Origin: Mycobacterium sp.
Lineage (GTDB): Bacteria > Actinomycetota > Actinomycetes > Mycobacteriales > Mycobacteriaceae
NCBI GenBank assembly: GCA_022841565.1
Contig: JALHRH010000017.1
Coordinates: 1 to 32,544 of the forward strand
Length of the DNA: 32,544 nucleotides
Direction: 5' to 3'
In this document: positions 17,992-28,584 of the stretch, one piece after another
Position numbering within the stretch: position 1 is the first letter of the stretch
Layout of the letters: every line of letters starts with the position of its first letter
Notes under the pieces: generated by a model
What the model was told of the DNA's origin: nothing
The model's database searches: none
What the model saw: only the letters and a program-made list of their open reading frames with translations
Made by a program: the position numbers and the translations under genes

Positions 17992-18330
17992 CTACGACGC
18001 ACGTAACTCGGCCTTGTGCCGCGGGCAATATGCATCGATGGCAGCTCCGACGAAGAACCCGGAGTGATAGGCCGGCATGCTGCTGCTGTTCAGCACGTCG
18101 TTCGCCACGTCGTTGGGTGACATGCCGTTGTCGAGTTTGACGCAGACGAAATGGCCGGCCTCGATCGCGTGCGCGTTGGATACGTGGTCGGTGATGCCCT
18201 CGGATCTCAGAGCGGCTAGAAACTTGTCGTCAGTCGTGTCAGCGTGAGCGATTCCGACTGCCAGCGGGCCAGGCATCGCCGCCAGCGCCACAATAGTGAC
18301 AACACGTATCGCCCTAACCCGCATGTCCAT
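17992..18330 (-). CDS. Secreted DUF732-family protein
   Basis: A complete 112-aa DUF732 protein. Residues 1-30 are a signal peptide ending GIAHA, with cleavage likely before DTTDDKF. The mature domain has FLAALRSEGIT, Cys63 (HFVCVKL), a turn LDNGMSPNDVA, and Cys102 in the terminal AIDAYCPRHK; the two cysteines may form a disulfide. Function is unknown for the family. It sits between PE19 and the PstS3-like gene and is absent at this place in M. tuberculosis. ATG 18330 follows GGGAGC. It points toward PE19, with a 306-base gap, so co-transcription is possible but not shown. Confidence 0.88.
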   Translation of the reverse strand: MDMRVRAIRVVTIVALAAMPGPLAVGIAHADTTDDKFLAALRSEGITDHVSNAHAIEAGHFVCVKLDNGMSPNDVANDVLNSSSMPAYHSGFFVGAAIDAYCPRHKAELRAS

Positions 18331-18841
18331 TCAGCTGCTCCCGCGACGTATGACTTACTGGACTAGCCGAAACTGCGATCATCGAAGGGGTCGGCTTTCT
18401 GAGATCCAATTTTCGCCGCCGCCGAACGACAGTTCCAGGTGGGCGGCTCGTTGTACACATTTTGTTTACCCGCTCGCCACGTGCGTAGTGGCGCAGCTAA
18501 CAATTCAGCGGTCAGAACGTCGCGACGCGACCGTCCAGGACGCGTTCACGTCGGCGTGGAGTTTCCTTGCTTCAGGACCCGTACGAAAAGCGTGCTTGGC
18601 TGATCCGGTTGGTCGTGTGCGCGTAGCGATTTGCCGGATCCCCTGAACGGGTCGGCGAGTCTCCCATACGGCGACAACTGAATTGCCGTTCACGATGCGG
18701 TTATTGGAAAGCCACTTAGCGTTAAGTTGTGACATACCACAGTTGCTTAGGGTTTCGCGGTGCAGCCGACAACATCGAGGAGGTTGTTCGATCGGGTGCT
18801 ACGCCGAGTCCAATCTCGTTTCCTGAATCAGAGGACCTGAA
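18331..18841. promoter_or_regulatory. Divergent intergenic region, DUF732 gene / pstS3-like gene
   Basis: A 511-base stretch between two diverging genes, with no supported gene. It should contain promoters for both. GTTCACG at 18688-18694 followed by GGTTATT at 18699 vaguely resembles phosphate-regulator (RegX3) direct repeats, too weak to call. AGAGGAC just before 18842 is the Shine-Dalgarno of the pstS3-like gene. Confidence 0.4.
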
Positions 18842-19951
18842 TTGCAACTGAACCGACCCAGCGCTGCTCTCGTTGTTGGTGCAGCCGCGTTGGCGCTGGC
18901 TGGGTGTGGCGGCCAAGCCACATCGGGCGCACCGAATCCGGGCACCGGCACATCCTCAGTAAGCGTCAGTTGTGGAGGAAAAAAGACGCTCAAGGCCAGT
19001 GGGTCGACAGCCCAGGTTAACGCAATGACCCGATTCGTCAGTGCGTTCGAGCATGCTTGTTCGGGGCAGCGGGTTGCCTACACCGCAAACGGGTCGGGTG
19101 CTGGGATCCGCGAATTTGTGACTAATCAAACCGATTTCGGGGGTTCGGATTCGCCCCTAACCCCGGGTGAATACGCCGACGCCCGGCAACGTTGTGGGTC
19201 GCCGGCGTGGAACCTGCCGGTGGTGTTCGGACCCATCGCCATCACCTATCACGTCGACGGGGTTTCGGCGTTGACGCTGGATGGCCCGACAGCGGCCAAG
19301 ATCTTCAATGGCACTATCGCTACCTGGAATGACCCTGCGATCGCGGCGTTAAATACAACTGAGCGGCTGCCCGCTGAACCCATCCGCGTGGTCTATCGCA
19401 GCGACGAATCCGGAACGTCGGACAACTTCCAGCGCTATCTCGACACGGCTTCCGCCGGCGCCTGGGGCAAAGGTGCTGCAAAGCAGTTCAGGGGCGACGT
19501 CGGCGAGGGGGCCGAAGGCAACGACGGTACCGCTGCGGCCGTCAAGCGCACCGAAGGAGCGATCAGCTACAACGAGTGGTCGTTCGCTCAGGCGCAACAC
19601 CTAGACATGGCCCGCGTCATCACCTCGGCCGGTCCTGACCCAGTAGCCATCGGCCGCGATTCCGTCGCGAAGACGATCGCGTCCGCCGGCATCATCAACA
19701 AGAACAACGATCTGGTACTCGATACGATCTCGTTCTATCGGCCGAGCGAGCCCGGTTCCTACCCGATCGTGCTGGCGACGTATGAGATTGTCTGCTCGAA
19801 GTATCCCGATGCCCAGGTGGGCGTCGCAGTGCGGGCCTTCCTGCAAAGCACCATTGGTGCGGGCCAGACCGGCTTGGCGGACAACGGCTATATCCCCATT
19901 CCGGACGCGTTTAAGTCGCGCTTATCGACCGCGGTGAATGCCATCTCCTGA
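18842..19951 (+). CDS. PstS3-like phosphate-binding lipoprotein
   Basis: A 369-aa periplasmic phosphate-binding protein of the PstS family, closest to PstS3 (Rv0928) among those I remember. The start is TTG at 18842 after AGAGGAC. The lipobox is LAGC with Cys22 as the lipidated residue. Ligand-site motifs are intact: ASGSTAQ (52-58), NGSGAG (83-88), DFGGSD (98-103) and [11 protein letters not shown] (186-196). It ends [17 protein letters not shown] as PstS3 does. PstS delivers phosphate to the PstC-PstA-PstB transporter, but no such genes are nearby. It is the only plus-strand gene within the PE19-PPE26 interval and converges on the PPE26-like gene, 22 bases away. A duplicated pstS3 placed in this locus is the likely origin. 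Confidence 0.93.
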   Translation: MQLNRPSAALVVGAAALALAGCGGQATSGAPNPGTGTSSVSVSCGGKKTLKASGSTAQVNAMTRFVSAFEHACSGQRVAYTANGSGAGIREFVTNQTDFGGSDSPLTPGEYADARQRCGSPAWNLPVVFGPIAITYHVDGVSALTLDGPTAAKIFNGTIATWNDPAIAALNTTERLPAEPIRVVYRSDESGTSDNFQRYLDTASAGAWGKGAAKQFRGDVGEGAEGNDGTAAAVKRTEGAISYNEWSFAQAQHLDMARVITSAGPDPVAIGRDSVAKTIASAGIINKNNDLVLDTISFYRPSEPGSYPIVLATYEIVCSKYPDAQVGVAVRAFLQSTIGAGQTGLADNGYIPIPDAFKSRLSTAVNAIS

Positions 19952-19973
19952 TCCCCCGAGCTCGTCACCGGTG

Positions 19974-21197
19974 TCAGCCGATAGGGAGTTGACGGGGCAT
20001 GACGGTGGGCTTGAATCCATAGCGGGGCGGCACGCCCGCTCCACGGCCGCTGCCCCCGCCGACCACGGGCATGCCGCCCAGCACGTTTCCGGTCCCCGCG
20101 GACTCGCCGGCCACTATCGGCTCACTGATCATCTGCACTGCCGGGCGAACCGTCGGCGCCGCCGACGCTCCCGGCCACGAGGACGGAACTGCCAGGTGAC
20201 CGATGTGGGCTCCCTCACCCAGACCGGCAGCGACTTGGCCGCCGGCGGTACCGAGCGCACCGCTGATGGGTGGGGCTGAAACGGCCGACGCTGCGGCAGA
20301 AGCGGGGCCGTTCAGCAGACCCGCCGACTTCGCCATCTGAACGCCGAAGTTGCCCATCCCGACGCTGAAGTACGGCAAGCCTTCGGTGTTGTAGAAGAAG
20401 CTCGCGTAATTCGAGTAACCCTGCATGAACGCACCCAGGTTGTTGGGCAGCGTGGTTTGCCCCGTCAACAGGAACCAGATTTCGGTGAGGATCGGGAATT
20501 GGGTTGCCGTCTGAGTGAGCAGTTGCTGGGTTCCGGCAGGCGTGGCCAGCATTCCTAGCTGGCCGGTGATCTGGTTGAAGAAGCTTTGCAGCGATTCCTG
20601 GATCGAAGCGGCTGGTGCGGCCTGTGCAGCGGCCACCGCGGCGCCCTGGGTGGTCGTACCCGCCGAGTTGGTGATCGCCGGAGCTGTGGTGAAGGACTCT
20701 AGCTTTGAGGCGAGTGCCGAGGTCGACGCGTAACCGTACATAGTGAGGGAATTTTGTGCCCACATTTCCGCGTACTGGGCTTCCAGCTGGGCGATTACGC
20801 CGTTGTTCAGGCCAAAGATGTTGGTTTGCAACGCTTGGGCTAGCTCGGCGCGGTTTGCCGCCACCAGCGGCGGAGGCACGATCGAGGCAAACGCGGTCTC
20901 GAACGCCGCCGCGGCCGATTGAGCCTGGACGGCAGCCCGCTCGGCCTGTCCGGCGGTATCCGTCAGCCAGTCCAAATACGGCTCGGCCGCCTGCACCATC
21001 GTCGCCGAAGCCGGACCAAGCCACTCCTGGCTGCCAAGCTGGCCGAGCACTGTTTCGTAGCCCTGCGCTGTCGAAGCAAGTTCGGCGGCTAGTGCGTTCC
21101 AGGCTGACGCCGCGGACACGAAGGATGTTGCTCCCGGACCGGAGTACATCATCGCCGAGGTGACCTCGGGCGGTAGCGATCCAAAATCGGTTGCCAT
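19974..21197 (-). CDS. PPE26: PPE protein, PPE26-like
   Basis: A 407-aa PPE-SVP protein. ATG 21197 lies seven bases after GAGGAG; a TTG further up falls within that site. The PPE domain begins MATDFGSLPPEVTS, with the WLGP turn and AEMWAQNSLTMYGYAST. The motif NYASFFYNTEGLPYFSVGMG is shared with M. tuberculosis PPE26 as I recall, which also has the LLGGMP...RYGF tail. The SVP motif is GHLAVPSSW (333-341), with Ala for Ser. It is a likely ESX-5 cargo; PPE26 in M. tuberculosis is encoded in the same place. It follows the PPE25-like gene by 65 bases, where M. tuberculosis has PE18. It may use PE19 as partner. Confidence 0.93.
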   Translation of the reverse strand: MATDFGSLPPEVTSAMMYSGPGATSFVSAASAWNALAAELASTAQGYETVLGQLGSQEWLGPASATMVQAAEPYLDWLTDTAGQAERAAVQAQSAAAAFETAFASIVPPPLVAANRAELAQALQTNIFGLNNGVIAQLEAQYAEMWAQNSLTMYGYASTSALASKLESFTTAPAITNSAGTTTQGAAVAAAQAAPAASIQESLQSFFNQITGQLGMLATPAGTQQLLTQTATQFPILTEIWFLLTGQTTLPNNLGAFMQGYSNYASFFYNTEGLPYFSVGMGNFGVQMAKSAGLLNGPASAAASAVSAPPISGALGTAGGQVAAGLGEGAHIGHLAVPSSWPGASAAPTVRPAVQMISEPIVAGESAGTGNVLGGMPVVGGGSGRGAGVPPRYGFKPTVMPRQLPIG

Positions 21198-21262
21198 GTC
21201 GCGACTCCTCAATACCGTTGCAGCTCAACGAATTTCAGGTTTAGGGTGCTGTGCACGCGGAC

Positions 21263-22477
21263 TCACCCGGCGGATGGTGGTCGGGTGAGCACGGTGTAGC
21301 GCAATCCGTACCGGACACCCATGTTGCCGGTGCGCTGCCCGCCGCGTGCGCCTTGCGGAACTCCGCCGAGCGCGGCGTTCATACCGTTGACGTGGTTCAC
21401 ATCGCCGGGCGACGAGCCGAAGTGGGTGCCCATCATCGTCGTGGGCGGTAGTTCGGCGGCACCGGGTGTAGCGGCCCAGCTCGCCGGGACGGAGAGTCCG
21501 CCGATCTTGGTGGACGACGCAATACTGGCCGACAGACCTACCCCGCCGTGGTAATTCCAGCCGCCGGCTCCCAAGGCGGCAAACTGAGGCGTCGGATACC
21601 AGGCGCCACCCGCACCCGCGGTCGTGCCGAGGCCGGGTTGCAACTGCTGCGCGATGGACCAGCCGAAGTTGGCAATTCCCACCCCAAAGTACGCCTGCAG
21701 GGTCTGCCTGATCGCCGTGTACATACCCGGGTAAAGCCCTGCCCAGTTGTTCTCCGGCGTCGGCAGCCAACCGAGAAACGGGGCCGTGCCGACTGCGGTG
21801 TCAGTGATGATTACTACGTCAGAAGTCCCCGCGGCTGCCGGTGCCGCCAGGGCCGCCGGCGGGAGCGCGGCCGAGGACAGGATTTGCGGAACCGTCGCCG
21901 CGGCGCCCGACGCCGAAGTTTCGGCCGGCGCCGCCGTTGCCTCGAGGTTGGTGGTATTCGGGGGCGCGGAGAACCGGGTCAATTGGGTGGCGAGCGCCGA
22001 AGCGGCCGCATACCCGTACATCGCGGCGGCGTCCTGGGCCCACATCTCCTGGTACTCAGCCTCAGTCGCCGCGACCGCCGCCGTGTTCTGCCCGAAGAAG
22101 TTCGTCGCGATCAGCGTCATCAACAAGACCCGATTTGCTGCGATCACCGGAGGGGGCACCGTCATGGTGAACGCAGCCTCGTAGGCCGCCACCGCCACGC
22201 GGGCCTGAGTGCCCGCGCTCTCCGCCTGCGCTGCGGCCGCGCGGAGCCAACTTACATAGGGTGTCACTGCGGAGAGCATCGACCGGGACGCCGGACCGAC
22301 CCACGGTGAGCTGGTCAACTCGGCGATGATCGAGGCGTAGTCTGTTGCAGCTGAGCTCAATTCGATTCCGATAGCGTCCCAAGCCGAAGCCGCTGCCAAC
22401 ATCGGACCCGATCCCGGGCCGCTGTACATGCGGCCGGAATTAATCTCAGGCGGCAACGCCCCGAAGTCGAACAACAC
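21263..22477 (-). CDS. PPE25: PPE protein, PPE25-like
   Basis: A 404-aa PPE-SVP protein. The start is GTG at 22477 (or TTG at 22474) just after GGGAGGG, giving a start [10 protein letters not shown] with no Met at the usual MDF position. The PPE domain has WVGP (59-62) and [18 protein letters not shown]. The segment [18 protein letters not shown] (288-305) matches M. tuberculosis PPE25, supporting orthology with position. SVP motif GGLSVPASW at 326-334; tail [16 protein letters not shown]. It follows the ferredoxin gene by 154 bases. It is encoded beside PPE26 but without PE18. Confidence 0.92.
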   Translation of the reverse strand: MLFDFGALPPEINSGRMYSGPGSGPMLAAASAWDAIGIELSSAATDYASIIAELTSSPWVGPASRSMLSAVTPYVSWLRAAAAQAESAGTQARVAVAAYEAAFTMTVPPPVIAANRVLLMTLIATNFFGQNTAAVAATEAEYQEMWAQDAAAMYGYAAASALATQLTRFSAPPNTTNLEATAAPAETSASGAAATVPQILSSAALPPAALAAPAAAGTSDVVIITDTAVGTAPFLGWLPTPENNWAGLYPGMYTAIRQTLQAYFGVGIANFGWSIAQQLQPGLGTTAGAGGAWYPTPQFAALGAGGWNYHGGVGLSASIASSTKIGGLSVPASWAATPGAAELPPTTMMGTHFGSSPGDVNHVNGMNAALGGVPQGARGGQRTGNMGVRYGLRYTVLTRPPSAG

Positions 22478-22631
22478 CCCTCCCGACGATTGGCGTCGCT
22501 GCGCTCAGTTGCAGCCACAATGCTGCTGGCGAAGACCTCCACTTCTGCCGATCTGAGTCCGCGATCGGGTAAGCGCTTAGGTACGAACTTAAGGCCGGGG
22601 GTCGAACTTCGAATCCTGAGATGCCAACTAT

Positions 22632-22880
<249 letters not shown>

Positions 22881-22948
22881 GGCCAAACGTTCGCCCGAGG
22901 TGTATGACGCTGACAGCATTGGTACGTTTGCCGAGCATGCCGCGGTGA

Positions 22949-24190
<1,242 letters not shown>

Positions 24191-24205
24191 CCGGCAAAAC
24201 GGTGG

Positions 24206-24390
24206 TTACGCCAGCGCCATCGGAGTGCTGCGGGCCAGCCCGGTACCCACCTCCCAGGAAGCGAGCGCGGGCGGATTCGACTCCGCTGCAACCCATTCCA
24301 GGCACATGCGGCGGCCGCCATGGGAGCTGATTCCGGGCCGGCGCAACGCCGCAACGTCGGAGCGAACCCGGCGGAGTGCAAGTTCGCCAT
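24206..24390 (-). pseudogene. Frameshifted relic of a PPE N-terminus
   Basis: Between cyp143 and eccC5 the minus strand reads RRCAGPESAPMAAAACAWNGL (24289-24351), 16 of 21 residues like a PPE start such as [21 protein letters not shown]. After the NGL the likeness continues in another frame: VAAESNPPALASWEV...STPMALA, comparable to AAELSSAATGYETV...ASAAM, ending in TAA at 24206. The LPPE part and the rest of the gene are gone. This is a decayed PPE fragment in the direction of the ESX-5 genes. Confidence 0.6.
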
Positions 24391-24423
24391 CCACGCGACG
24401 GCGTTGCTTCGGCTACCCCCTGA

Positions 24424-27400
24424 CTACTTGCGCACCTCGGTGGCGGCGACCTGCACGAACACGCCGGTGTCCTCGGCCATCAGCAGGCCTCGACCACGCG
24501 GCAGCGGACCGCCCTTCATCTTGCCTCGGATGAAGCCTTCGTCCGGGTCGGCGTCCATGACCAACAACGGCGCGTTGGCTTGATGCAGGGCGCGCAGCAT
24601 CGGGTCGCTGCCCGCCGACGACCAGCCACCGAAGGTGCGCGTCACGATGACGTGCAGCCCGACGTCGGCGGCGCGATTCACGAACGGAACCACCTTGTGC
24701 AACGGGGAGTCAAAGCCCGGTGGCAGCTGCTGAATATCGTCCACGATCAGGAAGATCTCCGGACCGCTCCACCATGACCGTGACAACAGCTCCTCGGCGG
24801 ACAGACCGGGCGGGGGCTCCCGCCCGGCCAGCGCCGCCGACAACTCACCCATCATCGCAACCACGCCATCGAGGTTGTAGGCGAACTTCTCCATGTAGTC
24901 AGTGCCCAGCGCGGTCAGCAGCTGACGGCGTGGGTCGATCAGCCATACCTGCGCCGACGGCCGTCCGGGCGGAGGCGGCGGTGCGCTGCTGGAACCCGGC
25001 GCGTACAGCCGTCCGATTTCGGACATGATCGTGGCCAGCGCCGTAGTGCGCCCACACTCACGGCGACCGGTAACCATCAGGTGCGAGTTCTCGGCGAAGT
25101 TGAGGTAGACCGGCTGCAGGTCCAATTCCGATATTGCCCAGGCGATACCGCCGGCCCCGACGCCCTGACGGGTATCGCGTGTCGCCAGCTCGCGTACCTG
25201 CTCCACACCGAATCGTGCCGGCAGACGACGCACCGGTGGGGCCGCTGCGGTGGTGAGTCGGCTGACCGCGGCCACAATGCTGTCACTTTCGAACACATTG
25301 TTCGGCGTACTGGACAAAGCCGGCCGGGCCACCAGGGTATGCAGGCCGGCCTGCGGGTCGCTGTCCAACCGCACGTAGTTGACCGCGACCATGCCGCGGC
25401 CTGGCTTGACCGGAACATCCTTGGCAAAGCGGGAGCGCACCAGTTTTGCGTCTTCCACTGCCGCCAAACGCAACTCGACGCGGGAACCGAATCCGCTTCG
25501 CACCGGCGGCCGCAGCTCCGATTCGCGGTCAGCGGTGACGATGACGTGCACACCGAACGAAGGACCCTGGTTGATGATCACGTTGACCTGGTCGATCAAC
25601 ACCTCGTTCTCCTCGGCCAGGGCCCGGTAATTGTCGATGACGAGGAATACGTCGCCGAACCCGTCGTTGGGTACCGGGCCGGCTTCCCCACCGAACTTGC
25701 GCCGGCGGAACATCTCCATCGACGCAATGCCGTATTCGAGGAAGCTGCGCTTGCGCTCGCGGACCAGCGCCAGCAGTTCGGCCACCGTACGGCGCACACC
25801 GTAAGGATCGGTGGGACCCGCCACCTCGCCCACGTGCGGCAGTTGCGCCACGGTGGTCAGCGCGGTGCTGCTGTAGGCCAAGCAGTAGAACTGAACCTGT
25901 TCGGGAGTGTGGGTGAGCGCCGCGGAGCAGATCAAGGTCTGCAACGCGGTGGTTTTACCGGAGCCGCCCGCGCCCAGGATCAGCACGTTGGCACCGGGAC
26001 CGGAGGTGTCCACCGTCCACGGCGGCTGGTCGTGCTTGAACGGACGGTCGATGATTCCAATCGGGAACACCAAATTGCGGGCCGAGCCGTAGTCCTTGTT
26101 CCAGGGGCGACCGAGCAGACGGTTGACCAGCTCGTCGATCGCGACCGGTTCGGTCAGTGGCGGCTGCCACAACCGGTACGGCTCGAACTTGATCTTGCGC
26201 AGCTGGTCGATGATCACGGTGCCCACCTTCGGCGTCCGGATCGCTTCCTCTTCCTCATCCTCGACCTCGACGGGAAGCACTTCCCCGTTGGTGTAGCCTG
26301 CCGCCGGCTCGATGCTGGGTCCTCCGACGCTGACTTCCATTGGCGTGAAGGAGTTGGTGAACAATTGCGGCCGAACGTAATCGATGCTGTGCACCAGCAC
26401 CGGCGCTTCCTCCCCGTCGACGGTGGAGATGCGCAGGTAGTCCCGCCAGAGGAACTCGGCCTGGAACCGGATGATGTCCTCAAGGCTCTTCCGGAAGTAG
26501 CCGAGACCAGCCTGTGCCGGCAGGTTCACCGCATTGGGCACACCGGCCGCCTGGGCGGCGCCGGCGGTCCGGGCCTTCAGCACCAGTCGGTAACCCATGT
26601 TCTCCATGAGCTTTTCGGCGCGGCTCTCAATGGTCTGTGAGGCCATCATCAGGTGAATCCAGTAGGCACGGCCCTGGCGGCCGATCGAGTCGAGGACGTC
26701 GACCGCGGTCGGCATGATTCGGAACCACTCGTAGAACTCGTCGATGACGACCACGAGCATCGGCAGCGGCGCCATGTCCTGACCGCGGGCCCGCATCCGC
26801 AGCCGCACCGAGTTGTACTCCTTGGCGTCGTCGACACCGGCGCTGTCACAGATCGCCTTGCGGCGTGCGATCTCACCCCACAGTGCGTCCAGGAAACGCT
26901 CCATCAGCGCCTGGTCTTCTTCGAGGTCGGTGATGATGCGCGAGACGTGCGGCACCCCGGCGAACGGCTTGACCGCCGACCCACCCTTGAGGTCGGCCAA
27001 TACGAACTGCAGCTCCTCCGGCGGGTGGCCGAGCATCAGCGACTCGATCACCGTGCGCACCAGCGTCGACTTACCCGAACCGGTAGTACCGGACATGACG
27101 CCGTGCGGGCCGTCCCCACCCTCGTCCAGCGACTTCATGTCCAGGAACAACAGTTCGCCGTTGTCGGAGCGGTTCCCGAACGGGACACGCAACCGGGAGC
27201 GTCCCATCGTGTCGGTGCGGCTACCCCACAGGTCTTCGAAGTCGATTGCCGACGGATCGCTGATCCCGTAGTAGGAGAGGATGTCGCGGGCGCCGATGTG
27301 GGCGACCCGCTGGCCGATCTCTTCGTAAGCCTCGGCCAGGCGCCACTGCGCAAGCTTCTGCGCGAACTCTTCGGCTTCGGCGATGCTCATCTGGTCGGTC

Positions 27401-28584
27401 AGTGCGAAGAACCACGCCTTGTCGTCGATCACCATCCAGGTGTCGCGATCGCGAGGCAGGGCCTCGATCACGCCGATCTTGTCGAACGACAGCTTGCGTT
27501 CAGGAACATCGGTCCACATCGACGAGCCGGTCAGGTCGAAGAACGTCACGCCGTCCACGCCCTCGGCGCTGATCACGTACTCCCATTGCGGGTCGTCGAC
27601 GTCGGCGATGATCACGTGGTGCGGCGTGGGGGTCTGCGCCGACGAGCTTGCGTGCCGCGGCGTGAAGGACCCACGGCCGGCGAACAGTTCGGCCTGCTCC
27701 GCGGCGAATTCGCGCACCGAGCTGTAAACCATCCGGGCGCTGCCCGCGGCGTCGGTGCGCCGTGCGTCACCGAAGTGCGGCAACCATTTCACCCAGTCCC
27801 ACTCGTCCAGGTCGGAACTGACGACAATCAGCCGGACGTGGTCGGGGCCGTGGGAAAAGGCCAGCTGGCAGACGATCGAGCGCATCAGGCCGAGTACCTG
27901 CGCGCGGTCGCCGACAAGCGCATACCAGGGCTCCACCAGCACCGAAATCATCTTCGGCAGGTTGTAGACCACACTCTGGTAACGGCCGAATTCCTGCAGC
28001 GCCTTACCGGTCACCGGCTCCAGCTCGATGTCGGTTGGCATGTTCTGCGGTTCACCCCAGGTCACCTCGGGGCGCGTCATGCCCACGCCGACCCGCACGA
28101 CCCCGAAGTTGAGGTCTTTACCGTCGGGCTTGCGTTCCCACATCCGATGGGTTCCCACGGCCGCCGCGAGCGTGTTAGGCGCCGGGTGGAACCACCGGTA
28201 GTTGGCGTCCATGCTGTCCGCGGATTCCTGGGCGGTCTCGCGCAGCATGTCCAGCATCAGCATGAACTGTGCGCGCATGGCGTCCAGTTTCGGACGACTC
28301 ATCTGCTGCTGACCGCCGCCGACGCCACGGAACATCATCAGCATCATGCCGCCGACCATGAAGATCGGGAAGATCGAGCCGACACCGCCGAACACATGTG
28401 AACCGCTGGCGAACGTCATGGCCACCATGCCGCCGAGCAGACCGATCACCACGACGCCGACCACGATCAGCCACCAGGGCTTGCCTTCCGGCGGCGGAAT
28501 GCTCAGCGGAGTCGGCAGGACGATGTTCTCCGGCTTGATTACCGGCGGCCTCTCCGGTGTAGGTCGTGCGAATCCACGTTTCAC
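24424..28584 (-). CDS. eccC5: ESX-5 motor ATPase EccC5
   Basis: A 1386-aa FtsK/SpoIIIE-type ATPase, close to the 1391 aa of M. tuberculosis EccC5. The start is GTG at 28584, overlapping the eccB5 stop as GTGA. Two membrane helices lie at about 37-57 and 66-86. Three nucleotide-binding domains follow: Walker A GTTGSGKST (499-507) with VVVIDE (611-616); GAGGSGKTT (871-879) with VIDN (982-985); and a degenerate GRRECGRTT (1173-1181) with IVDD (1280-1283), where Lys is replaced by Arg, as known in this family. An acidic run (EVEDEEEE, 773-780) links domains 1 and 2. EccC5 recognises YxxxD/E signals and drives export. It is one unbroken frame here. Confidence 0.98.
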   Translation of the reverse strand: MKRGFARPTPERPPVIKPENIVLPTPLSIPPPEGKPWWLIVVGVVVIGLLGGMVAMTFASGSHVFGGVGSIFPIFMVGGMMLMMFRGVGGGQQQMSRPKLDAMRAQFMLMLDMLRETAQESADSMDANYRWFHPAPNTLAAAVGTHRMWERKPDGKDLNFGVVRVGVGMTRPEVTWGEPQNMPTDIELEPVTGKALQEFGRYQSVVYNLPKMISVLVEPWYALVGDRAQVLGLMRSIVCQLAFSHGPDHVRLIVVSSDLDEWDWVKWLPHFGDARRTDAAGSARMVYSSVREFAAEQAELFAGRGSFTPRHASSSAQTPTPHHVIIADVDDPQWEYVISAEGVDGVTFFDLTGSSMWTDVPERKLSFDKIGVIEALPRDRDTWMVIDDKAWFFALTDQMSIAEAEEFAQKLAQWRLAEAYEEIGQRVAHIGARDILSYYGISDPSAIDFEDLWGSRTDTMGRSRLRVPFGNRSDNGELLFLDMKSLDEGGDGPHGVMSGTTGSGKSTLVRTVIESLMLGHPPEELQFVLADLKGGSAVKPFAGVPHVSRIITDLEEDQALMERFLDALWGEIARRKAICDSAGVDDAKEYNSVRLRMRARGQDMAPLPMLVVVIDEFYEWFRIMPTAVDVLDSIGRQGRAYWIHLMMASQTIESRAEKLMENMGYRLVLKARTAGAAQAAGVPNAVNLPAQAGLGYFRKSLEDIIRFQAEFLWRDYLRISTVDGEEAPVLVHSIDYVRPQLFTNSFTPMEVSVGGPSIEPAAGYTNGEVLPVEVEDEEEEAIRTPKVGTVIIDQLRKIKFEPYRLWQPPLTEPVAIDELVNRLLGRPWNKDYGSARNLVFPIGIIDRPFKHDQPPWTVDTSGPGANVLILGAGGSGKTTALQTLICSAALTHTPEQVQFYCLAYSSTALTTVAQLPHVGEVAGPTDPYGVRRTVAELLALVRERKRSFLEYGIASMEMFRRRKFGGEAGPVPNDGFGDVFLVIDNYRALAEENEVLIDQVNVIINQGPSFGVHVIVTADRESELRPPVRSGFGSRVELRLAAVEDAKLVRSRFAKDVPVKPGRGMVAVNYVRLDSDPQAGLHTLVARPALSSTPNNVFESDSIVAAVSRLTTAAAPPVRRLPARFGVEQVRELATRDTRQGVGAGGIAWAISELDLQPVYLNFAENSHLMVTGRRECGRTTALATIMSEIGRLYAPGSSSAPPPPPGRPSAQVWLIDPRRQLLTALGTDYMEKFAYNLDGVVAMMGELSAALAGREPPPGLSAEELLSRSWWSGPEIFLIVDDIQQLPPGFDSPLHKVVPFVNRAADVGLHVIVTRTFGGWSSAGSDPMLRALHQANAPLLVMDADPDEGFIRGKMKGGPLPRGRGLLMAEDTGVFVQVAATEVRK

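Noticed and set aside
18505..18735. Minus-strand open frame of 76 codons between the DUF732 and pstS3-like genes
   Set aside because: Weak ribosome binding site, no recognised family, and it lies in the divergent promoter region. Possible but not supported.
25081..26640. Plus-strand open frame of 519 codons opposite eccC5
   Set aside because: Same reason: a mirror frame of conserved EccC5 sequence with no recognisable domain.
26653..28401. Long plus-strand open frame of 582 codons opposite eccC5
   Set aside because: It is antisense to a clear EccC5 coding region, and its composition (rich in His, Arg, Val) is that of a GC-rich shadow frame.
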